The notes beneath the pieces were generated by a model. That model was not told where the DNA came from. It ran no database searches and worked only from the letters and a program-made list of their open reading frames with translations. DNA of 64,000 nt from Meconema thalassinum (Eukaryota > Arthropoda > Insecta > Orthoptera > Tettigoniidae): positions 526,088,861 to 526,152,860 of the forward strand of contig OX336390.1 in the NCBI GenBank assembly GCA_946902985.2, in the 5' to 3' direction. Positions 1 to 12,178 of the stretch are shown here, piece by piece. The position numbers and the translations under genes are program-made. Each line of letters starts with the position of its first letter. Position 1 is the first letter of the stretch.

Positions 1-584
1 TTCTACAGTTCCTTACAGAAAGGTCTTTTTGAACTATAGAATAATTTTGCGGTCCACGTTCACTATTTTGAAAACATTGAGCGTACTTCTAAATGTGGGC
101 TTTCACATTAATGTTTCCATTCATTACGAGCCATTTGTATGTTTTCATTATTAAATGTCAAATATGATATTTTATTGATATTACGAAAATTTCAGAAAAA
201 TATCTTTCCCATGCAAATGAGAGCTTTTGTGACACCACAACATCTTGGTTAAAAACATTCAATGTTGGTGCGGCTGGTGAGTCATAAACTACTTCCACCC
301 CATTGCAGTTTTTAAATCAATAACAATGTGGGAGATAATCTCAGCAAACCAGAATCGCAAAAGAGAAGATGATTGACGTCGGATGACGATTAATCAGGGT
401 TCTGTTTTATGCCTTTTACTAGCAAGTACATGGATCATCGTTACACATACCTTTAGATGTCTATTTCATTTAAATGGATGGTTACAATAATTTCATTTAT
501 TTAAATTGTTTACTTTACTTTCAGTTAGTATTCTATCATGTTTACCAAATTATAAACTGTTTATATTAGTCTTTGCACATAATT
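1..584. other. AT-rich spacer, nothing recognised
   Basis: No coding frame of note, tRNA-like motif or repeat shared with the rest of the window was seen here. The sequence is AT-rich and unstructured by eye. Confidence 0.5.
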
Positions 585-975
585 GCAAGTGGCTACCATT
601 TTTGGCTGTCGCCCCGGAGGTCGGGATTCGACTTCCGGCTATGTCATAAAATTCATTCCAGGTCTGAGGGCTGTAACGGGGTACACTCGGCCTCATGAGG
701 CAAAAGTGAGAAGAGGCGGGTTCCATTCCCACCTCAGCCCACCTGGAAGTAGTTTTCCGCGGTTTCTCACTTCTACTCCAGGCAAATGCCGGGATGGTTC
801 CTAACGTAAGGCCAAGGCCGTCTCCTTCCGAATCATCTACCGAATTGCAAATACACACACTAATAGATCCATCACAATAGCACAGGTTATCACACAAAAA
901 ATACACACACACAAAGTACACGGGGCTAAGTGACCACGATGCCCAAGCCTCTCAAATGAAATAACAACAAGATAT
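585..975 (+). mobile_element. SINE family B, copy 1
   Basis: This tRNA-derived short retroposon shares its whole length with copies at 3390 (+), 27775 (-), 55340 (-) and 60720 (-). The head holds a B-box-like 'gggattcgacttccgg'. The body holds the family core 'ctactccaggcaaatgccgg' followed by 'gatggttcctaacg'. The 3' part contains 'ggggctaagtgaccacgatg' and ends in a short CAA-type tail 'aacaacaag'. Open frames on both strands here are accidental. It encodes no protein and would depend on LINE machinery in trans. Exact ends are approximate. Confidence 0.75.
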
Positions 976-1499
976 TTGACAGATAACGTTACTAAGATTG
1001 TTCAATTTTTGAAAATTATTCCTTTGAAGTTACTACCTCGTCTTTAGTAGCAATCTTCAAGTGCAGGATGTGTTATTATGCATCTCTATTAGAAAACGAT
1101 AGATAACTAATCCCAGCCTGTGTCAAATCTGCAAATCTCTCGTCACAGTCTTGATAAAATCGAATATCGCCTCATGCAACCATACTAACGAAGGCATAAT
1201 ACATTGCAAGAAATAAGTGAAAAATTGCAAGAAATTGTAGATCAATGTTCCGCAAACTTGTTCAACTCGCAAGCAAATTATTCTTGACATAACACGGTAC
1301 AGCTGAATGTTCATCCCCTCAAGATCATTCATGGTACTATTAATATAATCGTACATTCATAATCAACCTGTTATTGCTTCAGAGAGATTAATGCTTTTAC
1401 AGACTTTTCAATCTAGTTGCCAGCATTTCGCCCCAGTGTACTCACTGGTTCGTCGGTTGGTATGGTACACCTCATAATTTGGAACCTGCTCTGGTTACA

Positions 1500-2645
1500 A
1501 TCTATAGTACATTATGCAACAAGCCTATAATGGCAATAATTAAGACAGGAGTATGTTTATAAGACGAGCGAAGCGAGTTTTATAATCCCCATACGAGTGT
1601 CTTAACTACCATTATCGGCGAGTTGCATACGACTGTTTATGTTCGACGATAATTATTACTTTATTTAATGTTCAAACATGAATATTCATAAATATCTGTC
1701 GAGATTCCCCCATTTACATTTAATGAACAGATAATTCCTTGTATTCGACCACGGCCTCCTCGAATACCCCATTATGACACTAACCACGCAGTAAAATTTA
1801 AAATAGGAGGCCGTTGAATTCAGCGCAGGTGTGATGCTATCCTTGCCTGATTGGTCAAACAGCTGTATCGTAATGAAAATCTTGAGCCCTGATTGGTGAA
1901 CAACCTGTATCATAATGGAACTTGAACTATAATGAGCTTCTTTAAGATGCAGTTTTCTGGCATATAATATTTATATTTCGGCATGGTCAAACATAATAGT
2001 ACATTATGCAACGAGCCTATAATGGCTATAATTAAGACACGAGTATGTTTATAAAACGAGCTTTAGCAAGTTTTATAATTTCCATACGAGTGTCTTAATT
2101 ACCATTATAGGCGAGTTGCATACGACTGTTTATGTTCGACGATAATTATAACTTTATTACATGTTTTAACATAAATATTCATAAATATCTGTTCAGTAAC
2201 TAGAATTTTGTGATCGGGTGGTGCGCTAGGTAGCATATCTCCGTGTTCCAAGCTCTCTGGCCGGCCAACTCATGCGCTCTGTATGCTTCAATGCCATATG
2301 TGCAGATCGTGAATCAGTATTCAGTAAAACTGTCACCGTAGTCGTTTGAAATCAACGCGCTGTGTAGAAATTGGATTGGGTATATTAAGGTACAGTGCTA
2401 TTTCTTGTCTCATATTCACCAGTTTATTTACGCGAACATATGGACGATGCACTTTCGGTAATTAATATAGACATGTTGGATTTTGAGCGCATGCGCGAAG
2501 GTATCCTTATCTAATTGGTCAAACAACTGTTTCTTGAGCTGTGATTGGTGGGAGAAACTGTTTCATAATGAAAAATAGTGTTATAATGACCATCATTATG
2601 ATACAGTTTTCAGACACATAATATTCAGGGTCGAACATAAAATAT
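1500..2645 (+). repeat. Palindromic tandem repeat family, locus 1 (S unit plus L unit)
   Basis: Two tandem units each begin with a roughly 150-bp imperfect palindrome (1500-1648 and 1989-2138). In each palindrome 'cctataatgg' and 'aattaagaca' in the left arm are mirrored by 'tgtcttaa' and 'ccattata' in the right arm, and 'gttgcat' by 'atgcaac'. The first spacer (1649-1988) is a short type S and the second (2139-2645) a long type L. Both end in an 'attggtc...tcataatg' block and 'gtcgaacata'. The same family occurs at 14848-16650. No transposase is present. It may be a non-autonomous DNA element or a satellite in formation. Confidence 0.75.
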
Positions 2646-3389
2646 TTTACAGTCTAATGCCATACTAATCACTTTTCACGATTCTACCACCCATCGCTGA
2701 CTGTTGTAGAGAATTAATTGCCCAAAAGAATTTACTATAGCCTAATTATCTATAAATTACTTGTTCTGCTATATAACACACATCCACCAATATTTAATTT
2801 CAATGGCATTAACAGATTCATCCACATCCGTAAAGCGCTCAACGTACAGGCCCATGCATGCACTCTCCTTTCAGAGTGAATAACCTCCTGTTCAGATTTG
2901 ATGAAATGTTTCCTACGTTATAACCAGAGAAGCAAATCAATTTTATTTAAAAAGCACATTGATAAGATTTGCTTTCAGAAAGCAATAACATATCTTGAGT
3001 TACTAGCTTCCATGTTTCCTTGTTTTATTGAGCATGGTGAATCAAATCTATTTGGAGACAGAGTTCTTGACTGTTCGTTTCTGCACAAAGAAGGGAATTG
3101 TATGTAAGAAAGAGCAACCAATGATCCAATTACTCTTCCTCCAAGTTTCAGTATGACATAACCACTGGCACGAACAATATCCGCTGTGAATAGACGCTTG
3201 TTAGAATAGCAATATACACTAGTCAAAATAGAAATGACATTACCTTGAAGGAGAAGAACAGCCTAGCTGTATATGCATAGCCTATGCAGGACAAGGATTT
3301 GATGGTAAAACCTGTGTATTTACAATTGAAGGAAGGTCACAACAGGATGTAGCCATCATAAGCTCCAATGCATTGCTGAACTCTTTACG
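2646..3389. other. Unassigned AT-rich spacer
   Basis: Short open frames occur on both strands around 2898-3226, but they overlap antisense and resemble no family I recognise. No repeat shared with other parts of the window was found. Confidence 0.4.
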
Positions 3390-3690
3390 GACCACCTCAT
3401 GGTGTAACGGCTAGCTTTCTTGACTCTCGCCCCAGAGGTTCACGTTCGCTTCCAGGCTAAGCCAACAAATTTTAATTCTGGTCTGAGCCTGGAACGGGAT
3501 ACACTCAGCCTCGTGAGGCAAAATTGAGAAGAGGAGGGTTTGATTTCCACCTCAGCCATCCTGCAAATGGATTTCCATGGTTTCTCACTTCTACTCCAGG
3601 CAAATGCTGGGATGGTTCCTAGCTTAAGGCAACGGCTGCCTCCTTCCCAATCCTATAGCCAGTTTACAAATACACACACTAAGGGTTATA
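3390..3690 (+). mobile_element. SINE family B, copy 2
   Basis: This copy is homologous to 585-975 and in the same orientation. The tRNA-like head lies at about 3400-3465 and carries a decayed B box near 'aggttcacgttcgcttcc'. The body core 'ctactccaggcaaatgctgg' is conserved, and the copy ends at 'acaaatacacacac' without the full 3' tail seen in copy 1. Confidence 0.72.
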
Positions 3691-3799
3691 CTTCGGCTGA
3701 AGTTATCTCCGTAGTTTACGCAGAATTGAGCTGTACGACATTCGTATAAGCGATAATCCAGGTATAACCGGACATGGAATGGCGGGCTAACTTCTTTTA

Positions 3800-4660
3800 T
3801 CAGGATCCAATTTCATAAAACTCGACAAGTCGACATATGTCAGATGACATAAAATGTCCGGCAAATCGATAGTTCGACAAGTTTCCGTTTCTCAAAGCAT
3901 GACAATTCGACAAATATGTCGCGACACTTTTGTAAATTGTTCAAAGTTAAAATTATACGTGAATCAGTACAATGTTGGCGCCTGATACACAATTCACACT
4001 CCATATTTCGGAAGAATATTTAGTTCATTTTAAGCACTGAGTTGAATATTTGTTGATATTCGGCTCTTGCTTTTCTAAATTATTTAATTTTCTATATTTT
4101 ATTTACACTTAATATTACTAAATTTCTTATTTTTCTAACTATATTTTCAAAATTTAATGTAAAGCCCAATATATTGTATTTTATCTATTTACAATTAATA
4201 TTATATTGTAAGGATATCCATTGTTATTATTTTGTTTCATTCTTTTAATTACCATTGATCTCATAAACATTTTTCACATCAAAATACATTAGATTTAAGT
4301 ACATCTATTTTATTTTATTCTTAAATTGATTGCACCTCAATGTCAGGCCGAAACATGTACATTGTATAATAGATATACTGTATTTATGTAAGTACTGATT
4401 GGTGTATAATTTAAACTTTGAATTCATCTATCAGTACGGATATCTACCAACATTTGTGCTATCAATGGCAAATGTATTTGCATTCTTTGTAGTTGTTGTG
4501 ACATATTGTCAGAAATCTGTTTCAGGTAGAAATCTGACAAATATGTCACAAATATATCACCAGATTTTCTTTATGCATAAATGAATATGTCAGCCGGTAA
4601 TGTACAATTGTCGAATTGTCATCGAAAACTCGACAGGCGCCTTGTTACATGTCGATTATT
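3800..4660. repeat. AT-rich repeat with many GACA/TGTC palindromes
   Basis: The left edge 'tttcataaaactcgacaagt' matches the reverse complement of the segment ending near 12855. Both loci contain 'tgtcgcgaca' and repeated gacat/atgtc motifs. A hairpin at about 4498-4550 pairs 'gtgacatattgtcaga' with 'tctgacaaatatgtcac'. This suggests the two ends of a decayed non-autonomous DNA element, but I could not define terminal repeats or a target duplication. The AT-rich middle (4060-4400) has no coding signal. Confidence 0.4.
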
Positions 4661-4737
4661 ACCATAACCTATATTAGCCTACTTTCGATTTTTGCAAAAA
4701 ATGAAAGTAGACTTATGAGATCAACACAGGGCGAAAA

Positions 4738-4868
4738 AAGTGTGTCTGTCTGTGTGTGTGTATGTGTGTGTGTGAGTCTGTGTGTGTGTGTGTGTGTATG
4801 TGTGTGTGTGAGTCTGTGTGTGTGTCTGTGTGTGTGTGTGTCTGTGTGTGTGTGTGAGTGTGTGTACT
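4738..4868. repeat. GT/CA microsatellite tract
   Basis: An interrupted (GT)n run with regular 'ctgtgtgtgtgt' and 'tatgtgtgtg' interruptions. It occupies the same position as the GT tracts at 45055-45170, 63172-63210 and, as CA, 11240-11310, so it is an inherited part of the dispersed element rather than an independent microsatellite. Confidence 0.9.
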
Positions 4869-4879
4869 CTGAATGTCTG

Positions 4880-7800
4880 TCCCCCCCCCTATCAATTCGA
4901 ACACGGTGAATGCGAATTGAACGAAATTTGGTACAAAGGTAGCACTAGCAAAGGACACCTCAGTGTCATGTTTTATATCGCCGCCATCTTGACGGAAACG
5001 TAATGGCGGCCACACAAATGTTCAAAGCTTAAATCAAATTACGACTAACCTAATCATCCGATCTCTACCAAATTTTGCAAAAACATACCTTTATGGGGGC
5101 AGCAATCTTTGACCAAACTAATAGGTCATCAGCCTAATAGTTTGCGGATGGCGGCCATCTTTGTGTGAAAATCGATTCCCCCTATTAATTCGAACACGGT
5201 GCAACCGAATGGAACGAAATTTGGTACAGAGGTAGTACTTACAAAAGGCACCTCTGTGTCATGTTTCATATCGCCGCCATCTTGACGGAAACGTAATGGC
5301 GGCCACACAAATGTTCAAAGCTTAAATCAAATTACGATTAACCTAATCATCCGATCTCTTTCAAATTTTGCAACAACATACCTTTATAGAGGAAGCATCC
5401 TTTGACCAAATGAATAGGTCATTAGCCTAATAGTTTGCGGATGGCGGCCATCTTTGTTTGAAAATCAATTCCCCCTATTAATTCAAACACGGTGAAACCG
5501 AATGGAACGAAATTTGGTACAGAGGTAGCACTAGCAAAGGGCATCTCAGTGTCATGTTTTATATCGCCGCCATATTGACAGAAACGTAATGGCGGCCACA
5601 CAAATGTTCAAAGCTTAAGTTAAATTACGACTAACATAACCATCCGATCTCTACCAAACTTTACAACAACGTACCTTTATGGAGGGAGCATCCTTTGACC
5701 AATCTAATAGGTTATTAGCCTAATAGTTTGCGGATGGCGGCCATCTTTATGTCAAAATCGATTCCCCCTATTAATTCGAACACGGTGGAACCGAATGGAA
5801 CGAAATTTGGTACAGAGGTAGCACTAGCAAAGGGCACCTCAGTGTCATGTTTTATATCGCCGCCATCTTGACTGAAACGTAATGGCGGCCACACGAATGT
5901 TCAAAGCTTAAATCAAATTACGATTAACCTAATCATCCGATCTCTACCAAATTTTGCAACTACATACCTTTATGGAGGGAGCATCCTTTGACCAATCTAA
6001 TAGGTCATTCGCCTAAGAGTTTGCGGATGGCGGCCATCTTTGTGTCAGAATCGATTCCCCCTATTAATTCAAACACGGTGAAACCGAATGGAACTAAATT
6101 TGGTAAAGAGATAAAGGGCATCTCAGTGTCATGATTAATATCGCCGCCATATTGACAGAAACGTAATGGCGGCCACACAAATGTTTAAAGCTTAAATCAA
6201 ATTACGACTAACATAACCATCCGATCTCTGCCAAACTTTGCAACAACATACCTTTATAGAGGGAGCATCTTTTGACCAATCTTATAGGTCATTAGCCTAA
6301 TAGTTTGCGGATGGCGGCCATCTTTATGTCAAAATTGATTCCCCCTATTAATTCGAACACGGTGGAACCGAATGAACGAAATTTGGTACAGAGGTAGCAC
6401 TAGCAAAGGGCACCTCAGTGTCATGTTTTATATCGCCGCCATCTTGACGGAAACGTAATGGCGGCCACACAAATGTTCAAAGCTTAAATCAAATTACGAT
6501 TAGCCTAATCATCCGATCTCTAGCAAATTTAGCAACAACATAACTTTATGGAGGGAGCATCCTTTGACCAAACTAATAGGTCATTCGCCTAAGAGTTTGC
6601 GGATGGCGGCCATCTTTGTGTGAAAATCGATTCCCCCTATTAATTCGAACACGGTGCAACCGAATGGAACGAAATTTGGTACAGAGGTAGTACTTACAAA
6701 AGGCACCTCTGTGTCATGTTTCATATCGCCGCCATCTTGACGGAAACGTAATGGCGGCCACACAAATGTTCAAAGCTTAAATCAAATTACGATTAACCTA
6801 ATCATCCGATCTCTTTCAAATTTTGCAACAACATACCTTTATAGAGGAAGCATCCTTTGACCAAATGAATAGGTCATTAGCCTAATAGTTTGCGGATGGC
6901 GGCCATCTTTGTTTGAAAATCAATTCCCCCTATTAATTCAAACACGGTGAAACCGAATGGAACGAAATTTGGTACAGAGGTAGCACTAGCAAAGGGCATC
7001 TCAGTGTCATGTTTTATATCGCCGCCATATTGACAGAAACGTAATGGCGGCCACACAAATGTTCAAAGCTTAAGTTAAATTACGACTAACATAACCATCC
7101 GATCTCTACCAAACTTTACAACAACGTACCTTTATGGAGGGAGCATCCTTTGACCAATCTAATAGGTTATTAGCCTAATAGTTTGCGGATGGCGGCCATC
7201 TTTATGTCAAAATCGATTCCCCCTATTAATTCGAACACGGTGGAACCGAATGGAACGAAATTTGGTACAGAGGTAGCACTAGCAAAGGGCACCTCAGTGT
7301 CATGTTTTATATCGCCGCCATCTTGACTGAAACGTAATGGCGGCCACACGAATGTTCAAAGCTTAAATCAAATTACGATTAACCTAATCATCCGATCTCT
7401 ACCAAATTTTGCAACTACATACCTTTATGGAGGGAGCATCCTTTGACCAATCTAATAGGTCATTCGCCTAAGAGTTTGCGGATGGCGGCCATCTTTGTGT
7501 CAGAATCGATTCCCCCTATTAATTCAAACACGGTGAAACCGAATGGAACTAAATTTGGTAAAGAGATAAAGGGCATCTCAGTGTCATGATTAATATCGCC
7601 GCCATATTGACAGAAACGTAATGGCGGCCACACAAATGTTTAAAGCTTAAATCAAATTACGACTAACATAACCATCCGATCTCTGCCAAACTTTGCAACA
7701 ACATACCTTTATAGAGGGAGCATCTTTTGACCAATCTTATAGGTCATTAGCCTAATAGTTTGCGGATGGCGGCCATCTTTATGTCAAAATTGATTCCCCC

Positions 7801-8475
7801 TATTAATTCGAACACGGTGGAACCGAATGAACGAAATTTGGTACAGAGGTAGCACTAGCAAAGGGCACCTCAGTGTCATGTTTTATATCGCCGCCATCTT
7901 GACGGAAACGTAATGGCGGCCACACAAATGTTCAAAGCTTAAATCAAATTACGATTAGCCTAATCATCCGATCTCTAGCAAATTTAGCAACAACATAACT
8001 TTATGGAGGGAGCATCCTTTGACCAAACTAATAGGTCATTAGCCTAATATTTTGCGGATGGCGGCCATCATTGTGTGAAATTCGATTCCCCTTATCAATT
8101 CGAACACGGTGAAACTGAATGGAACGAAATTTGGTACAGAGGTAGCACTAGCAAAGGGCACCTCAGTGTAATGTTTTATATCACCGCTATCTTGACGGAA
8201 ACGTAATCGCGGCCACCCAAATGTTAAAAGCTAAAATGTAATTACGACCAACCTAATAATCTAGTCTCTACCAAATTTTGCAACACCATATCTTTATGTG
8301 GGAAACATATTCTGACCAAACTGCTAGAACATCACCCCAATAGTTTGCAGATGGTGGCCAAGTATGTGTGCAAATCGATTCCCCCTATCAATTCAAACAC
8401 GGTGAAACCGAATTGAACGAAATTTGGTACAGAGCTAGCACTAGCAAAGGGCACCTCATATTCATGTTTAATATC
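4880..8475 (+). repeat. Satellite-like array of 293-bp units
   Basis: Unit starts, taken at the 'aattc(g/a)aacacgg' motif, fall near 4893, 5188, 5481, 5774, 6067, 6351, 6642, 6936, 7229, 7522, 7806, 8096 and 8391. The last unit is truncated at about 8475. Each unit carries 'gaacgaaatttggtacagag', 'tcatgttttatatcgccgcc', 'aatggcggccacac', 'caaagctt' and 'gcggatggcggccatc'. Neighbouring units visibly differ from each other, while units five apart look identical. No coding capacity. Confidence 0.92.
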
Positions 8476-8538
8476 CCTGTAGCACGTTGTATTTCAACAA
8501 GCTACTACAACCAACATTCAATCATACTCCTTGAAAAG

Positions 8539-9273
8539 GACAAAGGGTTATAACACTACCCATGCATTTAGGAGAAAGTAGGCTATATGTTCTTTACTGA
8601 ACATCTTGTTTTTGTATTGCGGCGCGTTTGAAAGTTTCCCTTCACATTAATAGCCTACAGTCTTGTCAGAATCGTTGGAATGGAGCGATTAAAAAGCGGC
8701 GGTAGTAGAGAGTGATTAAGATCAGTGACGTACGCTGGATTTCTTTCTGGGGGGGGGGGGGGTGTTCATTCAAACAGTAAGGTAGTTGTACATTATCAGA
8801 ATGATATTTCGATTATTATTCATTAAAAGGAATAATTCAATAAACATTTCCTTTGCATGAAAAATATTTTAATTATATTTTCCAGTACAATAAAAATATT
8901 GAAAAGATTTTTATATAAAAAACTAACTAAATATTAAAACTGAAATGATGCATAGGTATCATCATGTCCATACGCGACCTCTTTTAATAAAGATATTATG
9001 TGAGAAAAATAATATTGTGCTCTCCATGTTGTCACTGCCATTAAGCTACTGTCGACTCTCAAAATCTGCTGTTTTGTTGGCTTTATCTGCATCACTGATA
9101 GGAATAAATTGCAGAAACTCCTCATGTACCGAATTATATTTAACGGAACGGACACTCAGTGACGCAGATATCCACATTTAAAGCACCCTGAAGTGACGTG
9201 AAACAAGATATTCAGGAAAGAACATATAGCCTACTTTCTCCTAAATGTTTGGGTATAGTTATAACTCTTTGTC
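8539..9273. mobile_element. Fold-back/MITE-like element with about 75-bp inverted arms
   Basis: The left arm (8539-8614, 'gacaaagggttataac...' to 'gaacatcttgttt') is the imperfect reverse complement of the right arm (9201-9273). Both contain 'aggagaaagtaggctatatg' or its complement. The 590-bp interior has a poly-G run at 8748-8762 and no supported coding frame. A third copy of the arm sits at about 47008-47075. No clear target-site duplication was found, so the exact ends and class are uncertain. Confidence 0.5.
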
Positions 9274-9279
9274 ATTATC

Positions 9280-10265
9280 ATCTCCTAATTTCTTTCAATT
9301 CGAAGTGCAAATTGGCACACTGGATTTGAGGAGTGGCGTTCAAATAATTTACCCCAGCATTTTGCAATTTCATCAGTAAACACTCCAAACAACGTAGGTA
9401 TTCAGTTTATTAACACCGACTACTTACAATAATTTAAACTTCGTTGCTCTAAACGTATCAGTGGGAGAAACATATTTAATATAACTATTACACAGCTAAT
9501 TTGTAATCGCGCATGGCTAACGAGAAAGACAGGCCATGGCGCGTAAACCAACTTCTGTGACGTAGGCAATGTACCGGTACTGCTTGATGATGCTTGTACG
9601 TTTAAGTCGAGAGCAATTCATAAGCAGCAGAAATGCAATATTTTATATCAATCTTCATAAAATGGACGCAGTTTAGATGTTCCGTGTGTTTTCAAACACG
9701 ATAAATTATACTGTATAGGTTTGCAAAACTACGCCTATTGAAGTTACTCCTTACAAAAATCCACGCGAACTAGGATTCAAGGGTTCGTTGTGTCTTTAAT
9801 AGCTGCAACGAACAGGCTACATTAAGTCGAGTTGTAGATTCTGTGACCTTCGTTGTGAGTTAAATTATGTGCACATTAGTATAATTAGATCAAAGAATCT
9901 TGCAGCACAGTATAGATATCATTAACTTATTGTTGTTTCAAGGGGCGGAACATACATTAATTCGTTTATAGAAGAGATCTGCGGAATACACTACCCACCG
10001 ACTAACGACTTGTATCAATACCTTCTATGAAGACAAGTGATAAATGAATACCAACGTTTATACAGGTTCAATGATGTAGACAAGATGACTAGGTACCACA
10101 TCGGCAGTAAAACGAAGACCAGGCAGTGGTGCAACAGAACTACATTGCTGACGTCACGAAAACTCACCAGAGCCAGTCATTCTCGTTGGCCGTGATAATC
10201 GCGCCTTATCTTGGGGATGTGTACCCTCTATCGGCAAAAATAATAACCTTCGCAATTATACTGTA
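9280..10265. other. Unassigned spacer
   Basis: AT-rich, no long open frame and no repeat in common with the rest of the window. A 'ttgttgtttcaaggggcgga' stretch near 9930 resembles the 3'-end motif of SINE family B and may be a small remnant. Confidence 0.4.
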
Positions 10266-10269
10266 GACA

Positions 10270-11236
10270 TGGGTTCACTAACTGGCCGGTAGAGAGCATA
10301 GCTCGCATCTAGAAGGCTGTGGTTACCAATAACATAGTTCAAGTAATTACTCTTAGATGTCACTCCGGTGGTGAATGTTGTTTTAATTAAATATATATTT
10401 TCCATTTCAAAATGCACCATATAATGCTTTATTTTATAACGTTTCAGTACTCAAGAAATAATAAATATTAAAAAAATCAAGAAAAAAAAGTCTAACACTG
10501 ATAGGATTTGAACCACGGCCAGCCTGATGAAAGACTAACGCGCTGACTACTCAGCCAATCGTGCACACTCTAATAGATTGTTAGGAACCAATACATATAC
10601 CACGTTATAGCAAATCATGACTTGGACTAAACGTTTTCTTTACTGGAGTATATTTTAAACCGAGTTCATTTCATAGAAAGTTCATATATTTGTTACCACT
10701 AGCCTATATTGCATGCAACATACTGAAATTAATAAAATAAAGGTCAGAACGAGAGATCAGCTGCCATCTTGTCAAATAACCGAGACGACTCAGCTTTTTA
10801 AAATCACTTCTAGACTATAATATTAAAATATAAATTTTTAATTTCAAACGGGCCACGTCGTTTCAAACAGATTAAACGATTCTTGGTTCGATAGTCGGAA
10901 CTGGGTTCCCATGTTATGAATTATAAAGTTTGCATAATTCACACGGCCGCCATTTTGAAATGATACGGTTGATGACCTCGTAGTTTGAGCACAAGACGCG
11001 CCTCATATGAAGGAACGTTGTTACCAAATTTGGTAAAGATCCGATTATTAGTTTGGTTGTAATGCATTATTACGTTTTGACCATTTGAGTGGCCGCCATT
11101 AAGTTTTGGTAAAGATGGCGGCAATATAAAACATGACACTGAGGTGCCCTTTGCCAGTGCTACCTCTGTACCAAATTTCGTTCAATTCGGTTTCACCGTG
11201 TTCGAATTGATAGGGGGGGGGGGGACAGACATTCAG

Positions 11237-11277
<41 letters not shown>

Positions 11278-11384
11278 TCACACACACACATACACACACA
11301 CAGACAGACACACAATTTTTGGCCCTGTAGTGATCTCATAAGTCTACTTTCATTTTTTGCAAAAATCGAAAGTAGGCTAAAAAT
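10270..11384 (-). mobile_element. Dispersed hairpin-GT-satellite element, copy 2 (inverted)
   Basis: Read on the minus strand it begins at 11384 with the same hairpin ('cctactttcgatttttgc'), then a CA/GT tract (11240-11310), then one copy of the 293-bp module (about 10940-11215). It continues into a distal region homologous to 45480-46215, including a tRNA-like segment at 10499-10572 and an A/T stretch with 'atatatatttaattaaaac'. With the 45-kb copy, this defines the element's full architecture. No protein is encoded. Confidence 0.7.
10499..10572 (-). other. tRNA-like segment inside dispersed element
   Basis: On the minus strand it has an A-box-like 'ttggctgagtagt' and a B-box-like 'ggttcaaatcc' at tRNA spacing. 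It is collinear with the tRNA-like segment at 45838-45912. I could not fold a convincing anticodon stem, so it is a pseudo-tRNA or internal pol III promoter, not a functional tRNA gene. Confidence 0.5.
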
Positions 11385-11389
11385 CACCG

Positions 11390-12164
11390 ATCGCACATTT
11401 TAACAGAAAAATTGATCCACAGCTAGCTACAATGCTGGAGTCGTCGCCCTGCGAATTAAGTTTAGGGCATTTACCAAGTGAATAACGTGATCACATTTCA
11501 AATATATACATTCCTGTGTGATACAGGTGATTGATGGGACAATATGAGGATTCAAACAAACAAATGTCTCTGGCAGGTGGGGGTATAAAACCTAAAACCC
11601 ACCCCGTCGCTTGGTACGCCACTGTTTACGATATAGTGCCAGTGAGGTTACCAAGGGTTTTTACAAAGATAAGTAATCTCACTGAATTTTACTGATTACG
11701 CATTCAAGGAGAATTCCGCATCAGTCAAGTTACTGTAGAATATTTGCTGCAAAGAATTGGAAACCATCTCCTGCATCCGACAAGAAGAAATTAGGTCCTT
11801 GAACCTTTGGAGCAACTTTTGTTGGAAAACTACCCAAATAAAATGTCTTAGTCCTCTCTAATCAATGTTAAAATTATCAATGCGGTAGTGACCGAGTCGT
11901 GCGGAAAAAGAATCGAAACAAGTACGCCACTCTTAATGAGAGAGCGAATTTCTAGTATGTATCATACTTTAAATATTTTATTGCTCCCTTGACCGTAGTA
12001 ACTTCACAGTATATTATTTACTACATAAAGAATTCCGAGGCCGAGACAATATTTGTTGATCATTCAATTCATGCCTGTATTGTACAGTATATATTCGCGA
12101 TTATCGGAAAGATAAATGGTTGACCTGTAATTTATTATTAGAAGCTGTAATGATAATCGCATTT
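11390..12164. other. Unassigned spacer
   Basis: No supported gene. A 'ggtacgccactg' end at about 11613-11624 looks like a DNA-transposon terminus, but no matching partner with a target duplication was found. Confidence 0.4.
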
Positions 12165-12178
12165 ATCCAGTCAAATAT
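12165..12178. repeat. Target-site duplication, left copy (SINE E)
   Basis: The sequence 'atccagtcaaatat' repeats exactly at 12516-12529 on the other side of the SINE. Confidence 0.85.

Larger units (their letters stand above)
4672..8480 (+). mobile_element. Dispersed hairpin-GT-satellite element, copy 1 (expanded)
   Basis: The element starts with 'agcctactttcgatttttgc', which forms a hairpin with the following 'aaaatgaaagtag'. It continues through 'acttatgagatcaacacagg', a GT-rich tract (4740-4865), then the first 293-bp module beginning near 'tatcaattcgaacacggtg'. The same order is found at 44987 (+), 63098 (+) and, inverted, at 10270-11384. Here the module is repeated about 12 times, against one or two in the other copies. 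The tRNA-like 3' portion found in the copies at 10.3 and 45.8 kb is missing. Short open frames inside are low-complexity translations of GT repeats. Confidence 0.75.

Noticed and set aside
4616..5015. Open frames on both strands made of Cys-Val or Thr-His repeats
   Set aside because: They are translations of the GT/CA microsatellite inside the dispersed element; both strands are open for the same trivial reason. The same applies at 11099-11396, 44949-45251 and 63145-63342.
8722..11626. Possible large DNA transposon between 'cagtgacgtacgctgg' and '...ggtacgccactg'
   Set aside because: The ends look like inverted termini, but the flanking 8-mers do not match and the interval contains an unrelated fold-back element and dispersed element. 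Probably fragments of two different copies.
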